Assembly (NCBI GenBank): GCA_029882975.1
Contig: JAOUJW010000026.1
Span: 1 to 64,000 of the forward strand
Reading direction: 5' to 3'
Length of the DNA stretch: 64,000 bases
Origin: Gammaproteobacteria bacterium
GTDB lineage: Bacteria > Pseudomonadota > Gammaproteobacteria > SZUA-152
Below are positions 52,304 to 64,000 of this stretch, piece after piece. Under the pieces are notes generated by a model that saw nothing but the letters and a program-made list of their open reading frames with translations, searched no databases and was not told the origin of the DNA. Position 1 is the first letter of the stretch. The number at the start of each line of letters is the position of its first letter. The translations under genes and the position numbers were made by a program.

Positions 52304-54868
52304 TTAAGCGTCTACCTTTAACTCATTCCATAAGCGTTGCGCGGTTGCTTTGATTTTCATGTATTCCTGATTTGTCTCCAGTCCTACCGGAAAGAAGTCA
52401 AAATATTGCTGCCAAGCTAAATCGGCACTATCCTGAAGCGCCGATTTTCCCGTCAACTTGTACAGATTGTGGAAAGCGATAGCTGAATAATAGTAAGTGT
52501 CGTGCAACACCTCATCATAGCTTTCGTTAGGAAAAAACCGCGTATTCTCTTTGGCTGTATTCAGCGCTTTAATGGCTTTTGCAAAGTATTGTGCCGCAGA
52601 TTTTTTATCCACGTCCAAAATACTATCGCCTTTGGCGTAATACGCGTGTCCCAAATTGGTATACACCACTGCGTATTGTTTCAAAACCAGGTCTTTGACT
52701 TCCGGGAGTTCCTGTACGTTTTCAAACTCACGAATTGCGGCATCGTAGTCCTGTTTATCGTCCAAATATATTTGCGCCAGTCGATGTCGTGCTTCGGCGT
52801 AGTCCGGGTGCATTGAATTCGTTTGTTTGTACGCTTCTACGGCGGCGTCAATTTTTCCACCGGCGTGAGCCTTTTCTGCAATTGTGACAAAATCTTTGTA
52901 CAGTGTAATTTTGTTGCTACCGGTTCTATTTTCTTCACTTTTGTTAAACTCGATCACTTCTTCCCAGTCTCGGTAATCTCCACCCAACTGCAAGCGAACC
53001 GTATGAAAACCTAAGGTAACATTGTACGGTTTGTTCATAGGAGTAACGCCAATTTGCTCATCGTCGAGGAATACTTTTGCCCCTGCAGGTTGCGATGCCA
53101 CAGTGAGCATAGAACTGTAGGATTGCATCACGAATTCGTAGTTTTGGTTATTGGACTCCGGTTCAACTGATTTCATGATTTGCTTGTAACCGTGTTTGTA
53201 GAGAACCAGGTCCAGGTCCCGGCCTACTCTGGCTGGGATTTTTATCGTTCCACTACGGTTAGTAATTCCCACCCATTTTTCTTCGGCATAAACATTAACA
53301 CCGGGCAAGGGTCTGGTATCTGCATCCACGCCGCCTTTTATGTTCAGTTGTACAAACTCGCCTTCCTTACCACTGGGCGAGTCAATTCGAACTACCCTAT
53401 CGCCAACTTTTACTTTCTTTTTGATGGTTTCCAAGGTTGTATACTTACTACGCGCACTGTCTACTTCGGTACTGCCAATAGCCACCGTTTTGACGACGCG
53501 GCCCGCAGCGTCGCTTTTTACCGATCGAATTTCAAATATATCGTTTCTGGACAAGGGGAATAAGTCATCACCGAGATTTATACGGTAATTATCTTTGTCC
53601 ACCGCAGTCACCATGCCCTCAAACGGATACCGTTCCAGAACTGTTTCTACAATTTCACCTACAGCCCGGCCGATCCTCCAATTACTGTCACTACCTGACG
53701 TTGCCACATGACTCATTACCAATTGACCGTCTTTGCGGTGGAAATTGACTTCAATAACGTAATCATTGTTCGGACTTCGACTGACGCTACCCAACACCAG
53801 CAGATCGAGATTTCGAGCCAATCGGTTCTTTTCCCATCCTTTGCTTTTCAGTTTTTCCATACTCAACTTTGAGTTACGAACCAGTTTCACCAACTGAGTT
53901 TCCGGAACTTCTTCAAAAGCCTTGGATTCCTTGAAAAATCTTTCCTGGAGTTGCTTTTTCACCCTATTCGTTACAGTGGATATATCCTCCCCTGAGGTAT
54001 TGCTGACTACGGAGTAAATACCCGTTTTGATTCGTGTTGGGGTTTCTGAATAGAACGTGCGCTCATAGGTTTTTTTCCCGTCCATTACAACAGATTTACT
54101 CCAACTTGAGGGAATGTAACCTCTGGCGACCAGGGTAAACTTGATTTTTCCTCCATGCTTACCTTTATGTCGATAGGTAAAGTAACCATCCCCGCCGGTT
54201 TTTCCCAGAAGACGTTTACCAAGATAGACCGATGCACCTTCAATGGGTTTTACCGTACCGCTCTGATCGGCATTGGCACTAAAGCGAATCACGGCACGTT
54301 CATACAGGTTGACTTCCACTGCATCGCCGGAGTTGCCCTTGTAGCTTACCGTTTTTGCGGCATAACCCTTTTTATCAACTTGTAAGCGAAGGCCTTTCTT
54401 CGGCCAGAAATCGAATGCATAAGCCAATCTTCCGTTAGCATCCGTGGTTCCAATGGTTTCGTTGCCGTTCTTTACAACGACTTCACTCAGGGGAATGTCT
54501 TTAGCAGCCACCACCACCGTTACATAATTCTGTAACCTGACATCCAGCACCTGGCTCAGTTTTTCTTCATTCTCTTTCTTTTCAACCTTGAATTCACCGT
54601 CCCAAACGTTGGTTTTAATACCGTCTGCATCCTTAACGACCGATACTTTTACGACCTGCTGATTCAGTTTGGCGATAGCGGTATTCAGAGAACCGTTCGC
54701 GTCAGTCTGACCGACGGCAACACCATCAACATTAACGATAGCACCGCTGACTGCGGCTCCATTGAATTCAGCATTGACCTGTAACTGAATGTCCACAGGT
54801 GATTCGGAACAACCGACAACCAACAACAAAAGAAATGCGGTTGCAAAAATATATTTAAATTGGCCCAT
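52304..54868 (-). CDS. Outer-membrane-type lipoprotein with carboxypeptidase-regulatory-like, PEGA and TPR domains
   Basis: 854 aa from ATG 54868, for which GGAGGGG is the ribosome site; the frame extends four codons upstream. Lipoprotein signal AFLLLLVVGC. Several beta-sandwich modules of the carboxypeptidase-regulatory type follow (GAIVNVDGVAVGQTDANGSL, VVKNGNETIGTTDANGRLAY, ASVYLGKRLLGKTGGDGYFT), then a mid-region resembling the N-terminal domain of TolB/LpoB-like factors, a PEGA domain (TVASQPAGAKVFLDDEQIGV) and C-terminal TPRs (GKIDAAVEAYKQTNSMHPDY). I infer a structural or sensory envelope protein. Confidence 0.82.
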   Translation of the reverse strand: MGQFKYIFATAFLLLLVVGCSESPVDIQLQVNAEFNGAAVSGAIVNVDGVAVGQTDANGSLNTAIAKLNQQVVKVSVVKDADGIKTNVWDGEFKVEKKENEEKLSQVLDVRLQNYVTVVVAAKDIPLSEVVVKNGNETIGTTDANGRLAYAFDFWPKKGLRLQVDKKGYAAKTVSYKGNSGDAVEVNLYERAVIRFSANADQSGTVKPIEGASVYLGKRLLGKTGGDGYFTYRHKGKHGGKIKFTLVARGYIPSSWSKSVVMDGKKTYERTFYSETPTRIKTGIYSVVSNTSGEDISTVTNRVKKQLQERFFKESKAFEEVPETQLVKLVRNSKLSMEKLKSKGWEKNRLARNLDLLVLGSVSRSPNNDYVIEVNFHRKDGQLVMSHVATSGSDSNWRIGRAVGEIVETVLERYPFEGMVTAVDKDNYRINLGDDLFPLSRNDIFEIRSVKSDAAGRVVKTVAIGSTEVDSARSKYTTLETIKKKVKVGDRVVRIDSPSGKEGEFVQLNIKGGVDADTRPLPGVNVYAEEKWVGITNRSGTIKIPARVGRDLDLVLYKHGYKQIMKSVEPESNNQNYEFVMQSYSSMLTVASQPAGAKVFLDDEQIGVTPMNKPYNVTLGFHTVRLQLGGDYRDWEEVIEFNKSEENRTGSNKITLYKDFVTIAEKAHAGGKIDAAVEAYKQTNSMHPDYAEARHRLAQIYLDDKQDYDAAIREFENVQELPEVKDLVLKQYAVVYTNLGHAYYAKGDSILDVDKKSAAQYFAKAIKALNTAKENTRFFPNESYDEVLHDTYYYSAIAFHNLYKLTGKSALQDSADLAWQQYFDFFPVGLETNQEYMKIKATAQRLWNELKVDA

Positions 54869-54923
54869 TTGCCCCTCCATTAAGACAAATACTCCCGATC
54901 ATCGAGACTTGGTTTTTGCGTCC

Positions 54924-55361
54924 TTACATGGACGGTGGCTGGATATTGACTTCCCCGGGATTGACGATTTTGTCATGATCGCTACGTGATGAACGATGAG
55001 ATCGACGAGATTTTGACGGAATTTTTTTCAGATCCAATACCACCTCACTGGATCCATCCACTTGAACCGTCATGGTTTCAGTGATGTAACCGGTTTTTCC
55101 TGCTTCTATCTTGTATAAGCCGGGTTTTATTTTTCCATCTTCAGACTCGAATTTCCCACTTTTCCCGGTTCTGACCGAGTATGACGCTTCCTCAATGGGA
55201 AGCGAGGTGTTAATCATATTGACGACAATACCTTCGGCGTTCGCGTTAGGTACTTCCTGGTTGTTGTAATCCACCAAACGAACCATTCCGCTAATTCCCG
55301 TACCACATGCGGATAAAAGAAAAACACAAAAAATCGTAATTACTCGCGTAGAAAAGCCCAT
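54924..55361 (-). CDS. Small lipoprotein with carboxypeptidase-regulatory-like domain
   Basis: 145 aa. Lipobox LLSAC at residues 15-19, then one beta-sandwich repeat (GISGMVRLVDYNNQEVP, GKSGKFESEDGKIKPGLYKI, VQVDGSSEVVLDLKK) like those in the next gene, and a basic Ser/Arg-rich tail (KSRRSHRSSRSDHD). First gene of the envelope operon, 55 bp before the large lipoprotein. Confidence 0.8.
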   Translation of the reverse strand: MGFSTRVITIFCVFLLSACGTGISGMVRLVDYNNQEVPNANAEGIVVNMINTSLPIEEASYSVRTGKSGKFESEDGKIKPGLYKIEAGKTGYITETMTVQVDGSSEVVLDLKKIPSKSRRSHRSSRSDHDKIVNPGEVNIQPPSM

Positions 55362-55655
55362 GGATAATCCTCGTAGAATTCGCGTAACTAAATTGCTGAA
55401 ACTTGAAGCTAAATGTGCTTGCTAAGCTGTTGTATGGAGCTATATCGGCTGTGCCGATTACAGCCTTTAGCGGTTCAAGAATTCTTTTAAATTAAGGAAC
55501 TGTGTCACTTTTTGGCACATCCAGTAACATCAATTTTTGTACCAAATAGTAAAACAGCTCACAAGCCAAGCAATGTCATTACATGAAACAAAGAAAATCT
55601 CCGCTCACTTTAAACCTTAACGGTAATACGTTAAGATAATGCTGATTTTTTTACA

Positions 55656-55722
55656 GAACCTTTGATTAATTTCGGTGTGGATATGGCGACAGGTATAATT
55701 CACAGAGTTAAGCGGAAGTTCC
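55656..55722. mobile_element. Degenerate, shortened copy of the MITE-like element
   Basis: Left end GAACCTTTGATTAATTTC and right end (inverted) GGAACTTCCGCTTAACTCTG correspond to the ends of the 32489-32621 element with several changes; the internal part is mostly lost. The remainder of the intergenic stretch 55362-55748 shows no gene. Confidence 0.55.
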
Positions 55723-55748
55723 CTTACATTCAATAAAACTATAAACTC

Positions 55749-57047
55749 ATGACAGTCATGGAAGTTCGCAGCAGGAACAGGGAAACGGCTCAGGAATTAT
55801 TGCAACAATATTGCAAAATCCGCTCACAGACCGTTCAATTATGTGAGCCCCTGGAAATAGAAGACTATGGAATACAAACCTGCCCTGAAGTCAGTCCACC
55901 CAAATGGCATTTAGCGCATACTGCCTGGTTTTTCGAAACCCTGATCTTGAAACCATTTTTTCAAGCATACCGAGAATACCATCCGCTCTATTCAGATCTG
56001 TTTAACTCCTACTATGACAGTATTGGTCACTATCACCCGCGCGCGGAGCGAGGACAATTATCCAGACCAACCGTCAAACAAATATTTACCTATCGCGAAT
56101 ATGTTGATAGACACGTTGAGACTTTGCTCACTAACCCATCGCATCCGGACATGGCAGAAATTACTCGGCGCATTATCGTGGGCCTGCACCATGAGCAGCA
56201 ACATCAGGAGCTTTTACTCACCGATATTAAACATGCTTTTTCCTATAACCCGCTAAGACCGGTATATACCGAGTTACCCGGTGTTTGCGCTGAAAGCCCC
56301 AAGTTTCAATGGCTGGAAGTAAGTGGCGGTCTGACAAACATGGGAGCAAAAGCCAAGGCCGGGACTGCATACGAAGAGTTTGCCTACGACAATGAATACC
56401 CCAGACACACCGTATTCCTCAATAGTTTTAAATTAGCTTCAAGACCCGTAACAAACGCAGAGTATTTGGCCTTTATGGAAGACGGTGCTTATCACAATGC
56501 CGAATACTGGCTTTCTGATGCATGGAAAACTCTACATCATAACAGTTGGCAGTCTCCATTATATTGGGAACAGCGTGACGGTGAATGGTGGTATATGACC
56601 TTGGCCGGCATGAAGCCCATCGATTGGCATGCCCCTGTGTGTCACGTCAGCGCCTATGAAGCGCTTGCTTATGCTCGTTGGGCCGGGAAACGCTTACCGA
56701 CGGAAGCCGAATGGGAGTACGTTGCCAGGCAATACCCAATAGCAGGAAATTTTCGCGACACCGGCTATTTACAACCCAATGCGCTCTATGAAACACATAC
56801 TATGGCTAAATTGTATGGCGATGTATGGGAATGGACTCAAAGCCCCTATTGCGCCTACCCTGGTTATAAACAAGCATTTGGCCCCTTGGGCGAATACAAC
56901 GGTAAGTTTATGAGTAACCAAATCGTTCTGCGGGGTGGCTCCTGCGCCACCCCGGCAGATCACCTGCGTGCCACATATCGAAACTTTTTTTACCCACACG
57001 AGCGTTGGCAGTTTTGCGGATTTCGACTAGCCGAGGATATAGCATAA
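55749..57047 (+). CDS. egtB: Ergothioneine biosynthesis sulfoxide synthase EgtB
   Basis: 432 aa. N-terminal DinB-like domain with iron ligands in PPKWHLAHTAWFFE and HHEQQHQELL (the HxxxHxE-type pattern), then a C-terminal formylglycine-generating-enzyme-like (FGE-sulfatase) domain with GGLTNMGAKA, NEYPRHTVFLNSFKLA, RLPTEAEWEYVAR, YGDVWEWTQSPY and VLRGGSCATP. EgtB joins a thiol donor to trimethylhistidine using O2 and iron. Its stop overlaps the egtD start by 1 nt. Which thiol it uses (Cys or gamma-Glu-Cys) cannot be told; EgtC and EgtE are absent here. Confidence 0.92.
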   Translation: MTVMEVRSRNRETAQELLQQYCKIRSQTVQLCEPLEIEDYGIQTCPEVSPPKWHLAHTAWFFETLILKPFFQAYREYHPLYSDLFNSYYDSIGHYHPRAERGQLSRPTVKQIFTYREYVDRHVETLLTNPSHPDMAEITRRIIVGLHHEQQHQELLLTDIKHAFSYNPLRPVYTELPGVCAESPKFQWLEVSGGLTNMGAKAKAGTAYEEFAYDNEYPRHTVFLNSFKLASRPVTNAEYLAFMEDGAYHNAEYWLSDAWKTLHHNSWQSPLYWEQRDGEWWYMTLAGMKPIDWHAPVCHVSAYEALAYARWAGKRLPTEAEWEYVARQYPIAGNFRDTGYLQPNALYETHTMAKLYGDVWEWTQSPYCAYPGYKQAFGPLGEYNGKFMSNQIVLRGGSCATPADHLRATYRNFFYPHERWQFCGFRLAEDIA

Positions 57048-58018
57048 TGCACACCCCTATTTTACAGGACATTGTCTTTCATGATTTACACCCGCCGGCG
57101 GTAAACATCCGCCAGGAAGTGTTACAGGGTTTGTCGAACCCGGAGCAAAGAAGAATATCTCCCAAATATTTGTATGATGAAAAGGGTTCGCACCTATTTG
57201 ATGCCATATGTAAAACCAATGATTATTACCCAACCCGTACTGAGCACAGTATTATTAAGGACAACATGGAAAAAATCACCGGTTGTATTGATACAGGCTG
57301 TGTGCTGGTGGAACCCGGCAGTGGCAACAGCCAAAAAGTCCGCCAACTATTAGATGCCATTCAACCCAGAGCCTATTTACCGGTTGATATATCAAAATCC
57401 TATTTGAAACAAGAAGCACGAAAACTGGCAAGCGAATTTCCCTGGCTGGAGGTGCATGCCGTGTGCGCCGATTTTACCGAGCCTGTTCCATTACCTGCGG
57501 TGGATGAAACCGGGCCTAAAGTGGCCTTTTTTCCCGGCTCCAGTATAGGGAATTTTGAACCTGCTGATGCTGTTGAATTTCTGGGAAACATGGCAGACAT
57601 GGTGGAGCGAGGCGGAGGTTTGCTGATTGGTGTGGACTTAAAAAAAGAATCCGCCATACTCAATGCCGCCTATAACGACTCCGAAGGCCTAACCGCCGCA
57701 TTTAATCTCAATTTACTTTCACGCCTGAATAAAGATCTGGATGCGGATTTTGATTTAGACCGATTCGACCACAAAGCTTTTTACAACGAAGATCTTGGCC
57801 GAATTGAAATGCATCTGGTCAGCACCTCGGATCAACAAGTACAAGTGGCTGGGGAAACTTTTGAATTTCTCAAGGACGAAACCATACACACCGAAAACTC
57901 ATACAAATACCACGTAGAGGAATTTCATGCTCTGGCCAAAAAAGCAGGGTTTCATAACCCCAAAGTCTGGACTGATGAGCAGGAATTGTTCAGCGTACAT
58001 TATTTGGAAGCGGAATAA
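57047..58018 (+). CDS. egtD: L-histidine N-alpha-methyltransferase EgtD
   Basis: 323 aa from ATG 57047 (TAATG overlap with egtB); the longer frame lies inside egtB. EgtD/DUF2260 pattern: RRISPKYLYDEKGSHLFDAI, TRTEHSIIKDN, LVEPGSGNSQKVR (SAM-binding Gly-rich loop), YLPVDISKSYL, FFPGSSIGNFEP, and the terminal FHALAKKAGF then WTDEQELFSVHYLE. Makes hercynine from His and three SAM, which EgtB then sulfurises. Confidence 0.92.
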   Translation: MHTPILQDIVFHDLHPPAVNIRQEVLQGLSNPEQRRISPKYLYDEKGSHLFDAICKTNDYYPTRTEHSIIKDNMEKITGCIDTGCVLVEPGSGNSQKVRQLLDAIQPRAYLPVDISKSYLKQEARKLASEFPWLEVHAVCADFTEPVPLPAVDETGPKVAFFPGSSIGNFEPADAVEFLGNMADMVERGGGLLIGVDLKKESAILNAAYNDSEGLTAAFNLNLLSRLNKDLDADFDLDRFDHKAFYNEDLGRIEMHLVSTSDQQVQVAGETFEFLKDETIHTENSYKYHVEEFHALAKKAGFHNPKVWTDEQELFSVHYLEAE

Positions 58019-58206
58019 CTCTGCTCCAAAAGTAGTACCGGTCGTAGGACAATTGGACCGAATCGCTTCTTTCCAGAGGCTCCGAAACTGTTCTATTTTT
58101 ATTCATATCCCTATCTTAAAGTGTGCATATTACCCCTCCTACCCCCTTCCCTTTCATCATCATTAAATTACAATACCCACTCAGTTGCATTATTAGGAAT
58201 CAGACT

Positions 58207-58950
58207 GTGTTGAATTTACCTGTAAACAACTGTTTTCTTTACCTGGGAACCAATGCAGGGGGCAATGTTTACAACGATATGCTCCATGCTCGACAAACCG
58301 TTCTGGTGGTGACGCCCTTTGTATCCAAAGAAAATGTAGATTTATTACTATCAAAGCATCGGCAAGGGGTTAACGTAATGTTAATCACCAGCACGAATTT
58401 TGAAGGAAAAAACGGTGCCAAACACATTTACCGAAAACTGATCAAACAATCTCAGCACACCAATGTTAAAAATCGGCGGCTGCGTTTGGGGGGTATGATT
58501 TTAGGGTATTTATTACTCTTATTGGGCTTGAGTTTGGGATGGTATGCAGAACTTATTACTCATGATCTGTTGTTGTGGGCCTACGCCGCCATCCCGGTAA
58601 GTCTGTTTTTATTTTACTTAATCAATCGTATCCGCGTATACAGCTATTCCTACACACCAAATATGCCGTTCCACGTCATCGCTTCCCCCTACGCCGACAA
58701 GCTCACCAGCAACCAGATTTTTGTCCATTCAAAAATTTATGTAATTGATGGTACGGTTGCGTATTTGGGCACAGCAGATTTCACTCGGGCCGGTTTCACC
58801 AGCCACTACGAGACTATGTTTCGAATCACGGACAATTTTTCCGTATCCAGCATTTATCATGAAATTAACGAAATTATTAGCGACAAAAGCCGCCTATTTA
58901 GGGATATCAACTATATAGGTAGTCGTATATACGAAGAACCGATGCATTGA
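58207..58950 (+). CDS. PLD-like membrane protein with a single HKD motif
   Basis: 247 aa from GTG 58207, chosen for AGGA at 8 nt; an upstream extension is possible. One HKD catalytic motif is clear, VHSKIYVIDGTVAYLG then TADFTRAG (about residues 176-200). The first PLD-like half (LLSKHRQGVNVMLITS) lacks a full HKD and is separated from the second by two membrane segments (LGYLLLLLGLSLGWYAEL, LLLWAYAAIPVSLFLFYLI). An enzyme of this layout would need to dimerise to build the usual two-HKD site. Substrate unknown. Confidence 0.75.
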   Translation: MLNLPVNNCFLYLGTNAGGNVYNDMLHARQTVLVVTPFVSKENVDLLLSKHRQGVNVMLITSTNFEGKNGAKHIYRKLIKQSQHTNVKNRRLRLGGMILGYLLLLLGLSLGWYAELITHDLLLWAYAAIPVSLFLFYLINRIRVYSYSYTPNMPFHVIASPYADKLTSNQIFVHSKIYVIDGTVAYLGTADFTRAGFTSHYETMFRITDNFSVSSIYHEINEIISDKSRLFRDINYIGSRIYEEPMH

Positions 58951-58963
58951 GCGGAACTCGAAG

Positions 58964-61681
<2,718 letters not shown>

Positions 61682-61973
61682 CTGATTTGCTCTAATTCAA
61701 TTCGATAACTTCTGAAAAACACAACGTTTGAATACTCTACTAAGGAGGGCCAAGGTTATTGCTTTACTGTAACATTTTTGCCTTACTGATACATAGGCCA
61801 CCCGTCCGGGTCCAAGATACAGTTTATCACTCCCAAACCTTCAAACCTACCTGATCATGACGCAATTCGCCATCGTTTTTAATATATTTAACTTGAAATT
61901 TCAAAGTGTTGAACGAAATCGGCCCAAACGCTCAGCAGTAAGCTTGAATGCCAGGAAAACCAGGCTGATTTTT

Positions 61974-62267
61974 CTACTCAATCCGCGCGCAATTGAAATA
62001 GTCCGTAACATCCCTTTGTGTCTGCTGCGGCAGCTCCGGTACAACCCAACCCTGAATCCGAGCGAAGTTATCGTACCAATACTCAAAACTGGCGGCATCT
62101 CTAAAGACGATGGTGGGCCTATCAGTGGTTTGTTCATAAGCCGCTACCACATGTCCCGCATGAATCAGGCCTATGATGGCTTGTCTAAAATGGTCTTTGC
62201 TACCATTCACGCGCTTGGAATTGCTTATGATGGAATGGGAAATAAAAATTTCCGGTGCTTCAGTCAT
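61974..62267 (-). CDS. Small hypothetical protein
   Basis: 97 aa from ATG 62267. The sequence has a plausible soluble composition (FRQAIIGLIHAGHVVAAYE, FEYWYDNFARIQGWVVPEL). The ribosome site is weak, and an overlapping 148-codon plus-strand frame looks less protein-like. No family recognised. Confidence 0.5.
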   Translation of the reverse strand: MTEAPEIFISHSIISNSKRVNGSKDHFRQAIIGLIHAGHVVAAYEQTTDRPTIVFRDAASFEYWYDNFARIQGWVVPELPQQTQRDVTDYFNCARIE

Positions 62268-62374
62268 GTTCTATCCGGTGTTATCTATCTAATTGATATT
62301 TAATGAGATATCAACTATAACATCAACCCCTAAAAACAAACAGTTTGCAAATCACATACCATATTCGCCCCTGT

Positions 62375-62653
62375 CTACTGATTTGGCACCTCGAAAAATT
62401 CCTCGTAAGGCTTACCCTTAGAATCTACGCCCTGACGATAACGCCATACCGTCCCCGTTTCCAAATCAATTTTGAAAATAGATTTCATCGATACAGAATT
62501 GCCACGAACAATCGCATTGTGCTCCGCAATAAATATCTGATAGCGCTGTTTCTTGGCTTTGTCTTCCTCCAAAAGTGGCTCATGTCCCATAGCCTTGGAA
62601 CTGATAAAAACCGCAACCAAAGACAGTGCGGCAAAAAAACTCAATTTGTTCAT
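62375..62653 (-). CDS. Small exported protein of unknown function
   Basis: 92 aa from ATG 62653, with GGAGAG 5 nt upstream. Signal peptide ending SKAMG, then a segment of about 65 aa (YQIFIAEHNAIVRGNSVSMK, FKIDLETGTVWRYRQGVDSK) that looks like one or two beta-hairpins of a propeller-type or similar domain. No family assigned. Confidence 0.7.
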   Translation of the reverse strand: MNKLSFFAALSLVAVFISSKAMGHEPLLEEDKAKKQRYQIFIAEHNAIVRGNSVSMKSIFKIDLETGTVWRYRQGVDSKGKPYEEFFEVPNQ

Positions 62654-62895
62654 TATGCTCTCCAAATCATTTCAAACCACAACATCTTTATTAAGAACGA
62701 AAGATATAACTGTTGATCCTTTTCTTTTTTAGTTATATGAAGCTCCTCATTCCAGCAATTGAGTATATCCTATTGGCAGGAAATAAAAAAAACCCCTACA
62801 CATTTTATTAATCAGTTTGTATAGTTAAGTAAAGTTTCCTCAACTAATTACCCAGAATCGTGTTACGGATCGCACATAAAAAAGAGGTGGTAGAA

Positions 62896-63246
62896 ATGGG
62901 AGAAAAAATCAGCCGTTCCAGTGAACACGGTTATATGTTGTACTACCGCAGGCCGGTTCAGTCCCGGAACAAAATGCTGTGGCTATGCTACATCGCGGAC
63001 GAAGATAAATGGGCGCTTTCCTCCACACCCTACTTTCCCAAATCCGTCGACCTGGGTTACCGCTGGACTTCCCGAACCGAAGGTGTCATTACACTCAATA
63101 TGGTTTCAAATCATAAATTCGGCTCCGACGCAATGTTTCTTGCCATTGAAAAATGCAAAGCTACCATCGCCCGAACATCCCCATCCAAAACAGACAAAAC
63201 ACCCGTTACCCCAAACAAACAAGAAAACGCCCTGGAGCAACGTTAA
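62896..63246 (+). CDS. Small cytoplasmic protein of unknown function
   Basis: 116 aa from ATG 62896, behind GAGGTGG; no signal peptide. Opens MGEKISRSSEHGYMLYYRRP and is beta-rich, with Trp/Tyr residues (KMLWLCYIADEDKWALSSTP), then a helix (DAMFLAIEKCKATIAR) and a polar Lys/Thr/Pro tail. Directly precedes the DUF815 ATPase gene (25 bp), so the two may be co-transcribed. Confidence 0.7.
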   Translation: MGEKISRSSEHGYMLYYRRPVQSRNKMLWLCYIADEDKWALSSTPYFPKSVDLGYRWTSRTEGVITLNMVSNHKFGSDAMFLAIEKCKATIARTSPSKTDKTPVTPNKQENALEQR

Positions 63247-63271
63247 AGCAAATTCTGATCAATCGCTTAAC

Positions 63272-64000
63272 ATGTCAGATCCCAATGCCCCAACAGACTG
63301 GGCGGTGTACAAAGCCGCTGTATGGCGCAAACATTCCCAGTCGCTTCGCTTTGTTAAAAACACAGATACGATCAGCTTAGATGACCTGGTAGGCATTGAC
63401 ACACAAACGTCCCAATTACTGCGCAATACCCATAGTTTTGTCAACAACCATCCTGCCAATCACGCTTTACTGTGGGGTGCTAAAGGTACGGGCAAGTCTT
63501 CCCTCATCAAAGCGATTTTTAATGAACTAAGTTCGAAAGGCTTACGCTTGATTGAAATGGATAAAGATGATTTAGCATTTTTTCCGGACGTAGTGGATAC
63601 CATCCGTGAACAGCCGTTTAAGTTTATTATCTTTTGCGATGATCTGTCCTTCGACCCTCAGGAAACCCAATACAAACACCTGAAAAGTGTCTTGGAAGGC
63701 TCCATCGAAGTGCCTCCGGACAATGTCCTGATTTATGCCTCTTCCAATCGGCGGCTTTTGATGCCTCAATTTATGCAGGACAATCTAGAGTCCTTCTCCG
63801 ATCAGGGCGAAATTCACTTTAGCGACACCATTGAGGAAAAAACCTCTTTAGCGGACCGTTTTGGCTTATGGCTGTCTTTTTATGCGCCGGACACACAAAG
63901 CTATTTACGCCTGGTAGATCACTACCTCCCCCATGAAACTGACCGACACACATTGCACATTTTAGCGAACCGTTTCGCCATTGCCCGAGGCTCAAAAAGC
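63272..64000 (+). CDS. DUF815-family AAA+ ATPase, 3' end beyond the window
   Basis: The frame is open from ATG 63272 to the window edge (243 codons). Walker A LWGAKGTGKSSLIKAI (about residues 66-81), Walker B IIFCDDLSF (about 118-126), sensor region IYASSNRRLL and ADRFGLWLSFY follow the DUF815 pattern of single-domain AAA+ ATPases of about 280 aa. Function in the family is unknown, probably a chaperone-like or moxR/ClpX-like ATPase. Start supported by the family's N-terminal LDDLVGIDTQ segment. Confidence 0.85.
   Translation, partial: MSDPNAPTDWAVYKAAVWRKHSQSLRFVKNTDTISLDDLVGIDTQTSQLLRNTHSFVNNHPANHALLWGAKGTGKSSLIKAIFNELSSKGLRLIEMDKDDLAFFPDVVDTIREQPFKFIIFCDDLSFDPQETQYKHLKSVLEGSIEVPPDNVLIYASSNRRLLMPQFMQDNLESFSDQGEIHFSDTIEEKTSLADRFGLWLSFYAPDTQSYLRLVDHYLPHETDRHTLHILANRFAIARGSKS

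Noticed and set aside
61857-62303. 148-codon plus-strand gene
   Set aside because: The overlapping minus-strand 97-codon frame has a more natural composition; no ribosome site supports the plus frame.

Overview
The window reads as a chromosomal stretch of a free-living, probably aquatic gammaproteobacterium. The support is indirect: many hybrid histidine kinases, a DegQ-type protease, a large MscS-family channel, an Opp/Dpp-type peptide ABC transporter, a Tat-exported molybdoenzyme, secreted multidomain proteins and an ergothioneine gene pair. There is no rRNA, tRNA or housekeeping marker, so the taxonomy is weak. The left ~10 kb looks more AT-rich than the rest and carries accessory genes (a defence-type ABC three-component operon, an RNA-end repair operon, a secreted protease), which suggests a genomic island.

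The most interesting locus is 5044-7072 on the minus strand. It encodes a miniature histidyl-tRNA synthetase core, a P-loop polynucleotide-kinase-like protein and a Thg1-family 3'-5' nucleotidyltransferase, the family that adds the -1 nucleotide to tRNA-His. In front of it are a sigma70-type promoter (TTGACA, 17 bp, TATCCT), a 26-codon leader peptide with four His codons in eleven residues, and an intrinsic terminator whose 5' arm can instead pair with a segment inside the leader ORF. This has the layout of a classical histidine attenuator. I infer a self-regulating tRNA-His repair/charging module: when charged tRNA-His is scarce, ribosomes stall on the leader, the terminator is avoided and the repair genes are transcribed. 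I know of no description of this combination. An ABC-3C operon (7319-10207) lies directly upstream on the same strand.

Layout. 1-3.8 kb: an unidentified partial coding tail, a hybrid kinase with a curtailed N-terminus, a small secreted protein and a chymotrypsin-fold protease. 3.9-10.2 kb (minus): a TPR protein, the tRNA-His module and ABC-3C. 10.7-16.1 kb: a frameshifted membrane gene, a sulfite-oxidase-family molybdoenzyme, decayed sequence, and a PhnD-like lipoprotein paired with a hybrid kinase. 16.3-18 kb: two consecutive RlaP-like nucleotidyltransferases, a second set of possible RNA-repair genes. 18.2-30.4 kb (minus): a 1531-aa repeat lipoprotein, then a regulatory set (solute-binding domain fused to a kinase-like ATPase, a receiver protein, an AAA+ regulator with a lost GAFTGA loop) behind a large secreted LamG/(alpha/alpha)6 protein.

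30.8-43.6 kb: an unknown anchored protein, a MITE-like element, a VIT/CCC1-like membrane protein with a DUF211 partner, a zinc-ribbon BCAM0308-like protein, a second PhnD-like protein plus 1057-aa phosphorelay kinase with a His-rich sensor loop, a DUF416-like protein, an MscS-type channel and a DegQ-type protease. 43.6-49.3 kb: a complete peptide ABC operon. 49.4-55.4 kb: an envelope operon (small lipoprotein, PEGA/TPR lipoprotein, TolB-like propeller, TPR protein). 55.7-64 kb: EgtB-EgtD, a PLD-like membrane protein, a large Ser/Thr kinase, small unknown genes and the start of a DUF815 ATPase cut by the window edge.
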